Of a stretch of 64,000 nucleotides of DNA, positions 20,794 through 32,413 are shown one piece after another. This DNA is from Prochlorococcus sp. AG-402-L09 (GTDB taxonomy: Bacteria > Cyanobacteriota > Cyanobacteriia > PCC-6307 > Cyanobiaceae): assembly GCA_003216715.1 (NCBI GenBank), contig QCIK01000003.1:62001-126000 (forward strand), given 5' to 3'. A program made the position numbers and the translations under genes. Positions within the stretch are counted from its first letter, which is position 1, and the number at the start of each line of letters is the position of its first letter. Under the pieces are notes generated by a model, which saw only the letters and a program-made list of their open reading frames with translations, did not search any database and was not told the DNA's origin.

Positions 20794-22461
20794 TTGGCGT
20801 TCATTAATGGCTTTCACCTGAAAAATATCAGAGGTGATGTATTAGGTGGCTTGACTGCTGCGGTTGTAGCTCTACCACTAGCTTTGGCGTTTGGTAATGC
20901 GGCACTTGGTCCTGGAGGCGCTATTTATGGTCTTTACGGGGCAGTAGTAGTTGGATTTCTCGCCGCGTTGTTTGGAGGAACTCCTGCTCAAGTAAGTGGT
21001 CCGACTGGGCCGATGAGCGTAACAGTTGCTGGAGTAGTTGCGAGCTTGGCGGCTGTGGGAGTACCTAGAGATTTATCTGCTGGCGAAATTCTTCCTCTAG
21101 TAATGGCTGCGGTGGTCATTGGAGGATTATTTCAGATTTTATTTGGCCTCCTAAAGCTTGGTAAATACATAACACTTGTTCCATACTCTGTCGTTTCAGG
21201 CTTTATGTCTGGAATTGGAGTAATCATAATTACTCTTCAAATAGGTCCTTTACTTGGAATATCAACTCGAGGAGGAGTATTAGAGTCTCTTTCAACTTTA
21301 GTTAACAATTTCGAACCTAATGGGGCTGCAATAGCAGTTGCAGTAATGACACTTGCGATAGTGTTTTTGACCCCCCGGAAAATAAGTCAATGGGTCCCTT
21401 CTCCTCTTCTAGCACTATTAATAGTTACTCCTTTATCAATACTTCTTTTTAGCGATAGTTCTATAGACAGAATAGGTGCAATTCCAGAGGGTGGTCTTTC
21501 TTTCAGTCTCCCAGATCCAAGCTTTGACAATTTCTTCCCAATAATTCTTAAAGCTGGACTAGTCCTTGCTGTTCTTGGGGCTATTGATTCCCTTCTGACA
21601 TCTCTAGTAGCAGATAATATTTCTCAAACCAGGCACAATTCTGATAGAGAACTAATTGGACAAGGTATTGGAAATGCAATAGCTGGGATTTTTACAGGCT
21701 TGCCTGGAGCAGGGGCAACCATGAGAACAGTAATAAATGTCAAATCTGGGGGTTCCACACCAATCTCTGGGATGGTTCACTCAATTGTGTTGCTATTAGT
21801 TTTAGTTGGTGCTGGTCCTTTAGCTGCTCAGATACCTACAGCTCTTCTTGCTGGAATTTTAATAAAAGTTGGCTTAGACATTATTGATTGGGGATTCCTC
21901 TTAAGAGCTCATAGACTTTCGCTGAAAACCGCAAGTGTGATGTATGGAGTCCTATTGATGACAGTTTTCTGGGACTTGATATGGGCTGTACTAGTTGGTG
22001 TATTCATAGCAAATATGCTTACTATCGATTCAATTACAGAGACGCAATTGGAGGGAATGGAAGCTGACAACCCATTCGATTCAGCCTCAAATAATAATGC
22101 AGCAAATGCACAACTCCCCTCAGATGAAAAAGCACTTTTAGATCGTTGTGCTGGAGAAGTAATGCTATTCAGATTAAAAGGGCCACTTAGTTTTGGAGCC
22201 GCAAAAGGAATTACTGAAAGAATGATGCTTGTAAGAAACTATAAAGTTCTAATTCTAGATATCACTGATGTTCCAAGGCTTGGAGTTACTGCAACTCTGG
22301 CAATAGAAGATATGGTTCAGGAAGCCCTAAACAACTCAAGAAAAGCATATGTTGCTGGTGCAACAGGAAGAGTAAAAGACAGACTTGCTAAATTTGGAGT
22401 TGATGTAATTGGCACAAGAAAAGAAGCACTCACAGCTGCAATTGATAGCCTCAATGGTTGA
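20794..22461 (+). CDS. bicA: SulP family anion transporter, probable BicA Na+/bicarbonate transporter
   Basis: SulP membrane domain (GLTAAVVALPLALAFG, QVSGPTGPMSV) plus STAS domain; followed by sbtA/sbtB. SD-like AAGGAG precedes the TTG start. Confidence 0.8.
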   Translation: MAFINGFHLKNIRGDVLGGLTAAVVALPLALAFGNAALGPGGAIYGLYGAVVVGFLAALFGGTPAQVSGPTGPMSVTVAGVVASLAAVGVPRDLSAGEILPLVMAAVVIGGLFQILFGLLKLGKYITLVPYSVVSGFMSGIGVIIITLQIGPLLGISTRGGVLESLSTLVNNFEPNGAAIAVAVMTLAIVFLTPRKISQWVPSPLLALLIVTPLSILLFSDSSIDRIGAIPEGGLSFSLPDPSFDNFFPIILKAGLVLAVLGAIDSLLTSLVADNISQTRHNSDRELIGQGIGNAIAGIFTGLPGAGATMRTVINVKSGGSTPISGMVHSIVLLLVLVGAGPLAAQIPTALLAGILIKVGLDIIDWGFLLRAHRLSLKTASVMYGVLLMTVFWDLIWAVLVGVFIANMLTIDSITETQLEGMEADNPFDSASNNNAANAQLPSDEKALLDRCAGEVMLFRLKGPLSFGAAKGITERMMLVRNYKVLILDITDVPRLGVTATLAIEDMVQEALNNSRKAYVAGATGRVKDRLAKFGVDVIGTRKEALTAAIDSLNG

Positions 22462-22505
22462 TAATCAATATTTTTATAATTGCTTGCTTTAAGAACTAAC
22501 AAGAA

Positions 22506-23501
22506 ATGGGACAAAACCTTTTCATCCAAAATGCTTTAAGTCCACCAATACTTTTTTTCTTTTTGGGTGCCATTGCATACGCTTTAAAGTCTGATTTCGA
22601 GATACCAGCTCCGCTACCAAAACTATTTTCTTTATATCTTTTACTCGCAATAGGATTTAGAGGCGGTATTGAGCTTCAAAAAAGTGGCTTTGGTTATCCA
22701 GTTCTTCCAACTGTGATCGCAGCAATATTAATGTCACTTCTCATTCCACTTATTTGCTTTTTAGTACTGAGATTTAAATTTGATGTTTTTAATGCAGCGG
22801 CAATCTCAGCAGCATATGGATCAATAAGTGCAGTGACATTTATAACTGCTGAAAGCTTTCTCGAAAGTCAAAATATACCTTTTGATGGTTTTATGGTTGC
22901 AGCTTTAGCACTAATGGAATCACCAGCAATAATCATTGGTCTTCTTTTAGTGAAATTTGGAGCCCCCAAAGATAGGCCCATCAAAAGGAAGATGAAATGG
23001 GGATCAATTATTCATGAGTCGATGTTAAATGGTTCAGTGTATTTATTACTCGGAAGCCTTCTAATAGGTTTTTTAACATCCGCGATTGATCCATCTGACA
23101 TAAAAAAAATGGAACCATTCACAGCCGAGTTGTTCTATGGCGCAGAATGTTTTTTCCTTCTTGACATGGGAATTGTTGCTGCTCAACGCCTCGCTCGACT
23201 AAATAAGACTGGTGCCTTTCTCGTTCTGTTTTCAATATTCATGCCAATAGTTAATGCCGTACTTGGATCAGTAGTAGCTAGATTTCTAAATTTAGATCCA
23301 GGCAATGCATTGTTATTTGTAGTTCTTTGCGCTAGTGCTTCATACTTGGCTGTACCAACAGCAATGAGAATGACTGTTCCTGAAGCACGGCCTAGTTATT
23401 ACATTTCGACCACTCTTGGATTAACTTTTCCTTTTAACATAATCATAGGAATTCCGGTATATATGGGTTTAGTAAACACAATGATTCCTTCAATTGGGTA
23501 A
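22506..23501 (+). CDS. sbtA: Sodium-dependent bicarbonate transporter SbtA
   Basis: FRGGIELQKSGF, FGAPKDRP, repeated TM segments; SbtA family followed by PII-like partner. Confidence 0.9.
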   Translation: MGQNLFIQNALSPPILFFFLGAIAYALKSDFEIPAPLPKLFSLYLLLAIGFRGGIELQKSGFGYPVLPTVIAAILMSLLIPLICFLVLRFKFDVFNAAAISAAYGSISAVTFITAESFLESQNIPFDGFMVAALALMESPAIIIGLLLVKFGAPKDRPIKRKMKWGSIIHESMLNGSVYLLLGSLLIGFLTSAIDPSDIKKMEPFTAELFYGAECFFLLDMGIVAAQRLARLNKTGAFLVLFSIFMPIVNAVLGSVVARFLNLDPGNALLFVVLCASASYLAVPTAMRMTVPEARPSYYISTTLGLTFPFNIIIGIPVYMGLVNTMIPSIG

Positions 23502-23510
23502 CTCAATTTC

Positions 23511-23792
23511 ATGAAAAGACTTGACTTGATTTTTAGCGAAAGAGAACTAAATGATGTCCTCTCAGCATTAGAAAAAGCTGAAGTTCCTGGCTATACAGTT
23601 ATGAAGCATGCAACGGGGAGAGGTCCAGAGAGAATTGTCACAGAAGACATGGAATTTACTGGATTTGGATCAAATGCACACGTAATTATTTTTTGTGAGC
23701 AAGATATAATAGACAAGATAAGAGAGAACATAAAAACTGTTCTTAGTTACTACGGTGGTGTGGCATATGTTTCTGAAGCAACTCCTCTTTAA
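23511..23792 (+). CDS. sbtB: PII-like SbtB protein, short C-terminus
   Basis: PII-like fold MKRLDLIFSERELNDVLSALEKAEVPGYTVMKHATGRGPE..., adjacent to sbtA. Confidence 0.85.
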   Translation: MKRLDLIFSERELNDVLSALEKAEVPGYTVMKHATGRGPERIVTEDMEFTGFGSNAHVIIFCEQDIIDKIRENIKTVLSYYGGVAYVSEATPL

Positions 23793-23815
23793 AAAATACT
23801 TATCAATTGCGCGAA

Positions 23816-24772
23816 TTAAGCATGAACCCAATCAACACGAATTGATTTACGACTATTTAAATATCTATCTATTGCCATAGCAGCTATGCATCCATCAGAG
23901 GCTGCAACAACAGCTTGTTTAAAAGGAGTATTTCTAATGTCGCCAATAGCCCAAACTCCTTCGACTGTTGTCGACATAAAGTCATCCACCAAAACCCCAC
24001 CATCCTCCTTAAAAGCAACTTGTTCACCAAGAAAGTCAGTAATAGGCTTTGAACCGCTCATATAAACAAAAACACCTTCAAGAGCTAAGTCTTGATGAGT
24101 GTCAATTGAACGATTCTTCACCTTAATACCTGTTACTCCTGAATCATTACCTTCAATCTGCATTAACCTAGTTTTACTCCAATGGTTTACATTTGGTTTA
24201 GACAAGAGCTCTTGCGCATGATGATCATCTGATTTTGGATCATTGGATGTTATCCAATGAACTTTGGAAGCAAATTTGGTAAGAACATTTGCTTCTTCAA
24301 TTGCCTCTTTATTAATACCAACAACTGCGACTTCGCGATCTCTATAAAAAGCTCCATCACAAGTCGCACAATAACTTACTCCTCTACCTAAGAATTCAGC
24401 CTCACCTTTAAAAGATGCTGGCCTTCCCATTGCACCACTTGCAACTACAAGTGCCTTTGCTTTAAAAGTCCCCTCTGGGGTGTAAATAGTTTTCCAGTCA
24501 CCATTAGCGTCAATTCCAAAAACTTGAGCCCTGCGGTAATCAGCCCCATACTGAGTAGCTTGATCTCTCATCAATTTCAACAAGGCCTCTCCACTCATTT
24601 CACTAGAGACGCCTGGATAATTAGCAATTTGATGTGTTATTGCTAGCGCACCTACATCAGGGTTCTTATCAAGAATTACTGTACTTAAGTCTGCTCGGGA
24701 AGTGTAAAGAGCACAACTGCAACCAGCAGGCCCACCGCCAACTATGACAACATCAGTTTCAATGGTTTCCAA
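23816..24772 (-). CDS. Thioredoxin-reductase-like flavoprotein lacking NADPH motifs (DDOR-like)
   Basis: FAD motif GGGPAGCSCALY, active-site CATC, but GINKEA and ITSNDPKS where TrxB has GGGxSA and HRRxxxR. Confidence 0.85.
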   Translation of the reverse strand: METIETDVVIVGGGPAGCSCALYTSRADLSTVILDKNPDVGALAITHQIANYPGVSSEMSGEALLKLMRDQATQYGADYRRAQVFGIDANGDWKTIYTPEGTFKAKALVVASGAMGRPASFKGEAEFLGRGVSYCATCDGAFYRDREVAVVGINKEAIEEANVLTKFASKVHWITSNDPKSDDHHAQELLSKPNVNHWSKTRLMQIEGNDSGVTGIKVKNRSIDTHQDLALEGVFVYMSGSKPITDFLGEQVAFKEDGGVLVDDFMSTTVEGVWAIGDIRNTPFKQAVVAASDGCIAAMAIDRYLNSRKSIRVDWVHA

Positions 24773-25040
24773 TAGAAAATCTCTTAGTAGGTTTTGCTCT
24801 CTCGCAAGAAGAGAAAAGAGTGTTTTGAGATCACTTGGATTAAAAGATTAAACCTTTAACCCAAATTAAATCAAATGTCTGTGTTCTTCAACTCTAATGA
24901 AAATATTCTAGGTTGAGCCATAACAAACAATCTTCTAAATAGATTTAATTGATTAAGAGCAAATCTGCACATATCCAGTTTCAATCTAAAGACACAAAAA
25001 ACCCTAGATCTTCTAAAATGAAAGCTGATTAACTAGATCA

Positions 25041-25352
25041 TTGAGCGACTCAGAAATACTGCTAAAAGCAGCTATCAACCGAATAGCTGCTCGAATCACT
25101 GAAAAAGTGATCAATTCTGCCCAAGAATTCACTGAAATTGCCGAAGAATTACCGGAAAAGCTTCAAAATGAATGGTCTAGCTTTAAAGAAGAGGTTATTG
25201 AAGAATCTGAACGTCTAGAAAAAAAGAGTAATGCATCAAAAGGTAAAAGTGCTAAGAAAAAATTAAGTAAAGAAGATTTAATTCAAATTCAAATAGATAA
25301 TCTCAGATCAAAGGTTATTGATATTAATAAAGATATTGAGAGGAAAAATTGA
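25041..25352 (+). CDS. Hypothetical coiled-coil/helical protein, 103 aa
   Basis: Charged helical sequence; stop overlaps start of next ORF by 4 nt. Confidence 0.65.
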   Translation: MSDSEILLKAAINRIAARITEKVINSAQEFTEIAEELPEKLQNEWSSFKEEVIEESERLEKKSNASKGKSAKKKLSKEDLIQIQIDNLRSKVIDINKDIERKN

Positions 25353-27028
25353 TATTTCTAGCTAGCCAACTTCAAAGATTTGGTAGAGCGTTTAAGATTT
25401 GGATGATATTATTAGGTTTACTTTTCTATTTATGGTTTGATTCTAAAAAATGGACTTATTTAAAAGGATATAACGCTAAAAAGAGAGAGAAAAGAAATAC
25501 TTTAAGAGCAAAATGGCTTACAAAAGAACTTGTTAACCTAGGATCAGCATTTATAAAATTAGGCCAACTTTTATCTGCAAGAGCTGATGTCATTCCATCT
25601 GCATGGGTAAATGAACTTTCCACTTTGCAAGATAGAGTTCCAGCTTTTTCATTTGAAAAGATTCAAGAGATATTAACATATCAACTTGGAAATTCATATG
25701 AAAAAATTAAAAGTATCGATCAAATTCCGATAGGCTCAGCATCACTTGCTCAAGTTCATAAAGCTACATTAATTAATGATAAAAATGTTATTTTCAAAGT
25801 TCAAAGACCCGACATAGAAAAGTTTTTCAGGCTTGATTTAGATGTAATGAATCAAGTTGCAAAAGTAGTGCAAAGAATAAAGTCTATAAGTCGAGGTAAT
25901 GATTGGATAGGTATTGCCAAGGAATCTAAGAGAGTATTACTTAGGGAGCTAGATTTTCGAATTGAAGCACAATATGCTGCAAGGTTTAAACAACAATTTA
26001 TAGATGACTCAGATATTTTAATTCCAAGTGTATTTTGGGATTTAAGTACCAGTAAAGTTTTATGTTTGCAGTATTTGCCAGGAATCAAGATAAATGATAT
26101 TAAATCTCTAAAAAATAATGATATCGATACTTCTTTAATAGCAAAGATTGGAGCTACAAGTTATTTAAAACAATTGGTTAATTACGGTTTTTTTCATGCT
26201 GATCCTCATCCTGGAAATCTAGCTGTCTCAAAGGGTGGCTCTCTTATTTACTATGATTTTGGGATGATGGGTTTTGTCTCTGAGCGTATTAGAGGTCGGC
26301 TAAATTCAATGATCAAATCCGCAGCGCTTAGAGATGTTAGTGGACTAGTCAAAGAACTACAAATCGCTGGGTTAATAGAAAAAGATGTCGAAATAGGTCC
26401 CGTTAGAAGATTAATAAGAATTATGCTAAATGAAGCTCTCACTCCTCCATTTGATTCTCAAATTATAGAAAAGCTCTCTGGTGATATATCTGAACTGGCT
26501 TATGGGAAACCGTTTAGAATACCAATTGAGTTGATTTTTGTTTTCAGAGCATTATCAACTTTTGAAGGAGTTGGAAGATATTTAGACCCAGAATTTAACT
26601 TAATAGCAATAGCAAAACCCTTCCTTCTCCCTCTAATGACTTCAAAAAATCCAGACTCTAATGACTTATTTAATGAATTAGGAAGACAAGTTACTGAAAT
26701 AGGCAGTAAAGCTGTTGGGTTGCCAAAACGATTGGATGAAAATCTAGAAAAGCTGGAACAAGGCGACTTACAACTTCAAGTGCGAATGGGTGAATCAGAT
26801 AGACAACTCAGAAGAATGATTAATGCTCAACAATCATTAGGTAATTCTGTTCTTCTCGGCTCACTTGCAATATCTTCAGCTTTGCTAGCTTCAACTAATA
26901 GACCTTTTTTATTGCTGATACCAGCAACTATTAGCTTCCCAATAGCTATAAGCTGGATTAAATTAAAATTTAAGATGAGAAGCGATAGTCGTCTAGATAA
27001 TTTTCAAGGAAGAAAAGGCTTTAAATAA
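25349..27028 (+). CDS. ABC1/UbiB (AarF) family atypical kinase
   Basis: LVNLGSAFIKLGQLLSARADVIP (KxGQ), PIGSASLAQVHKA, NYGFFHADPHPGNLA, YYDFGMMG. Confidence 0.95.
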   Translation: MIFLASQLQRFGRAFKIWMILLGLLFYLWFDSKKWTYLKGYNAKKREKRNTLRAKWLTKELVNLGSAFIKLGQLLSARADVIPSAWVNELSTLQDRVPAFSFEKIQEILTYQLGNSYEKIKSIDQIPIGSASLAQVHKATLINDKNVIFKVQRPDIEKFFRLDLDVMNQVAKVVQRIKSISRGNDWIGIAKESKRVLLRELDFRIEAQYAARFKQQFIDDSDILIPSVFWDLSTSKVLCLQYLPGIKINDIKSLKNNDIDTSLIAKIGATSYLKQLVNYGFFHADPHPGNLAVSKGGSLIYYDFGMMGFVSERIRGRLNSMIKSAALRDVSGLVKELQIAGLIEKDVEIGPVRRLIRIMLNEALTPPFDSQIIEKLSGDISELAYGKPFRIPIELIFVFRALSTFEGVGRYLDPEFNLIAIAKPFLLPLMTSKNPDSNDLFNELGRQVTEIGSKAVGLPKRLDENLEKLEQGDLQLQVRMGESDRQLRRMINAQQSLGNSVLLGSLAISSALLASTNRPFLLLIPATISFPIAISWIKLKFKMRSDSRLDNFQGRKGFK

Positions 27029-27034
27029 TGACAA

Positions 27035-28399
<1,365 letters not shown>

Positions 28400-28512
28400 C
28401 TAGCTTGCTTTCCAAGACCTAATCAACCAAATTTATCTTAACAAGAAATACACGTATCGATAAAAAGGTCTCAATCAAAATCCAGAAGGCAAATGACCAC
28501 TTTGAATAAAAA

Positions 28513-31284
28513 TTGATCGAAATGAATGGAAGTCTAACTACAGAACCAGATTCTTTTAGCGATGAAGCTTGGAGTCTTTTACTAATAGCTGAACAATCAG
28601 CACGACGATGGCGACATCAGTATTTAGATGTTGAACATCTAATTCAAGTACTTTTTAGAAATAAAAAATTTCAGAAATATACAAATTCCTTACCTGTAAA
28701 CCATGAAGAAATAAATGAAATTTTAGAAAACTTCATAGCTGAACTGCCAATAAATAACCAACAAGATTTATTTGTTGGAGAAGATTTAGAAATTCTTCTT
28801 GAAACCGCCGATGATTTTCGTGCTCGATGGGGATCCAATCAAATAGAAATATCTCATATCCTTATCGCAATTGGCAGAGATAATCGATTAGGAGAAGATC
28901 TTTTTTATCAAGCAGGACTACCTAGTGAAATGCTTGAAGGGGAATTGAGACGACTACCACCACCTAAATCATTTAAACAAGCAAAAAGAAATACAACTAA
29001 ACAGAGAGAAGATAGACCACAAAAAGATTCGAAGCCTAGGGCAGCCGACAACACTTCAACAAATTCAGACACCGAGCTGCTTACTCCTCTCACCAAGGAC
29101 GAGATAACATCAAAACAAGAACAATTAAACCTTAATCAAACTTCAAGTGCATTAGATCTATATTGCAAAGACCTTACAGCCGAAGCTGAAAATGGAAAAT
29201 TAGACCCTGTAATTGGTAGAGAATCTGAAATAAAAGCAATTATAAAAGTTTTATCTCGAAGAGGCAAAAACAATCCAGTGCTAATTGGTGCACCTGGTGT
29301 TGGAAAAACAGCAGTAGCAGAATTATTAGCTCAAAAAATTGTAGATAACGAACTTCCTGAATCTCTTCAAGGCTTAAGACTAATTTCACTAGATATCGGT
29401 GCGTTAATAGCTGGAGCTAAATTCCGAGGGCAATTTGAAGAGCGTTTTAGATCATTGTTAAGCGAAATCAGCAACAACGAAAAAGGAGTAATTTTATTCA
29501 TAGACGAATTACACACTATTGTTAGCAAAGACAGATCAAACAATGATGCTGGAAGTCTATTAAAACCATTACTAGCTAGTGGAGATTTACGTTGTATTGG
29601 AGCAACAACGCCGGAAAATTATAGACGTACGATCGAAAAAGATCTTGCATTAGATAGACGTTTTCAACAAGTACTGATCAAGGAGCCCAGTTTAGATTTA
29701 AGTTTGAAAATCTTAAAAGGACTTAAAGAAAATTACGAGTCTCATCATGGAGTAACTATTACTGATGAATCATTAATCACAGCAAATCGTTTGGCCTATA
29801 GATATATTAGTGACAGATGCCTACCCGATAAAGCTATTGACCTAATTGACGAGGCTTCAGCCCAAGTAAAAATTGAATCCACATCAAAGCCAAAAATCAT
29901 AGAGGAGAAAGAATCTCAGATCAATGAGTTAGAGTCATCAATCCAAAATGCAAACGAACAGACAACACTAGAGACTATCAATAATCTTCAAAAAGAAAAA
30001 GATTTGCTACTCGTTGAGCTAGTTCAGATCAAGAAAACATGGCAAGATCAGCTTGATAAATCAGCTGAATTACAAGAACTAAAAACAAATGTTGAAGAAT
30101 TAAAAAATTTAATCCGAGATAAAAAAATCTCAGGTGATATTGAAGAAGTCGAAAGACTTAAATATGAACAACTTTATCAAATCAAAGAAAGGATCAAAGA
30201 AATAGAAGTTTCTATTCAAAAGGACAATCAGCATGGTAATTCCTTATTAACTGACAAAGTTGATCCAGAGGATATAGCCGATGTTGTCTCAAGATGGACA
30301 GGTATTCCTGTAAGAAAAGTTCTATCAGGTGAGAGACAAAAACTTTTAAATTTAGAAAAAGACTTAGAAAAAAAAGTTGTTGGCCAATCAAACGCTGTTC
30401 AAGCAGTTGCAGCAGCAATTCGTAGAGCAAGGGCTGGGATGCAAGACATAAGAAGGCCTATAGGATCTTTTCTTTTCCTAGGCCCTACTGGTGTTGGGAA
30501 AACAGAACTTGCAAAATCATTAGCTAATTCTTTATTTGATGAAGAGGACGCTTTATTGAGACTGGACATGAGTGAATTTATGGAGAGGAATGCTGTTTCT
30601 AGACTCTTAGGTGCACCTCCTGGATATGTAGGTTACGAAGAAGGTGGGCAATTGACAGAGGCAGTCAGAAAGAGACCTTATGCAGTTTTGCTACTTGATG
30701 AAATTGAAAAAGCTCATCCAGAGGTGTTTAACATCCTTTTACAAGTGTTAGATGATGGAAGACTTACTGATTCTCAAGGTCGCACAGTAGATTTTCGAAA
30801 TACAGTGATTGTCATGACTAGTAATCTTGCTAGCAAAGCAATCTTAAAGAATTCACTTCAAGTTCAAAGCGAAAATTCAAATAAAAATTTTCTTGAACAA
30901 GAATTAGATCAACAAATCAACGAAGCTCTTACAAAATATTTTCGACCAGAGTTTTTGAATCGTATTGATGAAGTAATAAGATTTAGACCACTAAACCCAG
31001 AAAATTTAGAACAAATAGTACGCATTCAACTTGATGAATTACAAAAGCTTCTCAAGCACCAAGGATTAGATCTTTATGTTGACGAAAACACAATAAAGAC
31101 TCTCGCTGATGAAGGCTATGAGCCTGAATACGGGGCCAGACCTCTTAGAAGAGTGATTAGGAGAAGGCTAGAGAACCCTTTGGCAACTCAAATTTTAGAA
31201 GAGGCGTTTGAAAATGCAAAATCAATAAGGGTTGAGACTAAAGATGATGAGTCAAAAAAACTTCTTTTTTTTATAGATAACTAA
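28513..31284 (+). CDS. ClpB-type AAA+ disaggregase (Hsp100)
   Basis: Two AAA+ modules (GAPGVGKT, GPTGVGKT), coiled-coil middle region, VSRWTGIPV, C-terminal YGARPLRR. Confidence 0.92.
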   Translation: MIEMNGSLTTEPDSFSDEAWSLLLIAEQSARRWRHQYLDVEHLIQVLFRNKKFQKYTNSLPVNHEEINEILENFIAELPINNQQDLFVGEDLEILLETADDFRARWGSNQIEISHILIAIGRDNRLGEDLFYQAGLPSEMLEGELRRLPPPKSFKQAKRNTTKQREDRPQKDSKPRAADNTSTNSDTELLTPLTKDEITSKQEQLNLNQTSSALDLYCKDLTAEAENGKLDPVIGRESEIKAIIKVLSRRGKNNPVLIGAPGVGKTAVAELLAQKIVDNELPESLQGLRLISLDIGALIAGAKFRGQFEERFRSLLSEISNNEKGVILFIDELHTIVSKDRSNNDAGSLLKPLLASGDLRCIGATTPENYRRTIEKDLALDRRFQQVLIKEPSLDLSLKILKGLKENYESHHGVTITDESLITANRLAYRYISDRCLPDKAIDLIDEASAQVKIESTSKPKIIEEKESQINELESSIQNANEQTTLETINNLQKEKDLLLVELVQIKKTWQDQLDKSAELQELKTNVEELKNLIRDKKISGDIEEVERLKYEQLYQIKERIKEIEVSIQKDNQHGNSLLTDKVDPEDIADVVSRWTGIPVRKVLSGERQKLLNLEKDLEKKVVGQSNAVQAVAAAIRRARAGMQDIRRPIGSFLFLGPTGVGKTELAKSLANSLFDEEDALLRLDMSEFMERNAVSRLLGAPPGYVGYEEGGQLTEAVRKRPYAVLLLDEIEKAHPEVFNILLQVLDDGRLTDSQGRTVDFRNTVIVMTSNLASKAILKNSLQVQSENSNKNFLEQELDQQINEALTKYFRPEFLNRIDEVIRFRPLNPENLEQIVRIQLDELQKLLKHQGLDLYVDENTIKTLADEGYEPEYGARPLRRVIRRRLENPLATQILEEAFENAKSIRVETKDDESKKLLFFIDN

Positions 31285-31356
31285 TCGATCAAACATAAGT
31301 TAGTGTAGGTTTATAGCCATTGTTTTAAAAAGTACCCTCCTTTTAGTCTTCCCAAA

Positions 31357-31599
31357 GTGACAAGTCCAACCTCTAAAGAGGATCAAGAAAAGGTAATTCC
31401 TAAAAAAAAGGAAAAGACAGCCTTAAAAAAAAGTTTTTTATCCTCTACAATTGATGAAATGAAACTTGTTGTATGGCCATCACGCCAACAACTTTTCAGC
31501 GAATCTATTGCTGTTATTTTAATGGTCACTCTATCAGCAGTATCAATAGCTGTTGTTAGCCGTTTTTATGGATGGGCTTCTACTCAGATATTTCGCTGA
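31357..31599 (+). CDS. secE: Preprotein translocase subunit SecE
   Basis: DEMKLVVWPSRQQLFSESIAVILMV, single TM, upstream of nusG. Confidence 0.93.
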   Translation: MTSPTSKEDQEKVIPKKKEKTALKKSFLSSTIDEMKLVVWPSRQQLFSESIAVILMVTLSAVSIAVVSRFYGWASTQIFR

Positions 31600-31641
31600 G
31601 TTCACTAGCCTGATTTTTAAACCACTCACAATTTTTTTCCT

Positions 31642-32310
31642 GTGTCAGATATTGAAACCACCCCTACTAAAGATTCAGAAATAATTGATAGATCAGAAAC
31701 TTTGTCGGATGATCAATCACATTTTTCAAACCAGACAATAAAAACGAATATTGCTCGTTGGTACGCTATTCAAGTTGCCTCAAGTTGCGAAAAGAAGGTA
31801 AAAGCTACACTTGAACAAAGAGCCATAACCCTGGGTGTTAGTGACAGAATAATAGAGATAGAAATCCCTCAAACACCTGCAGTAAAGTTAAAAAAAGACG
31901 GTAGTAGGCAAACCATAGAAGAAAAAGTTTTCCCCGGATACGTGCTAGTTCGTATGGTCTTAGATGAAGACACAATGATGGCTGTAAGAAGTACTCCAAA
32001 TGTAATTAATTTTGTTGGTGCAGAAGACCGAAGAGCTACTGGTAAAGCACGTGGACATATAAAACCTCGACCTCTCAGCAGACAAGAGGTGAATAGGATT
32101 TTCAAACGAGCAGCCGAAAAGAAAACCGTTGTCAAATTGGATGTAGAAGAGGGTGATCAGATTGTTGTAACTTCAGGTCCTTTTAAAGACTTCCAAGGAG
32201 AAGTAATTGAAGTTTCAGGAGAAAGAAACAAACTGAAGGCACTTTTATCAATTTTTGGTAGGGAAACACCTGTTGAACTTGAATTTTCTCAAATAACCAA
32301 ACAAAATTGA
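31642..32310 (+). CDS. nusG: Transcription termination/antitermination protein NusG
   Basis: RWYAIQVASSCEKKVKATLEQR, FPGYVLVRMVLDED, KOW motif VTSGPFKDFQGEVIEV. Confidence 0.97.
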   Translation: MSDIETTPTKDSEIIDRSETLSDDQSHFSNQTIKTNIARWYAIQVASSCEKKVKATLEQRAITLGVSDRIIEIEIPQTPAVKLKKDGSRQTIEEKVFPGYVLVRMVLDEDTMMAVRSTPNVINFVGAEDRRATGKARGHIKPRPLSRQEVNRIFKRAAEKKTVVKLDVEEGDQIVVTSGPFKDFQGEVIEVSGERNKLKALLSIFGRETPVELEFSQITKQN

Positions 32311-32413
32311 TTTTTAATTTCCTTTTGCTGTCTGGTCAGTCTAGGAGTTAAGTTTATTAGATAATTTAATCTGATTAGATTCAGATTCTCCGCATTAGTT
32401 CAATTTTCAGCCG

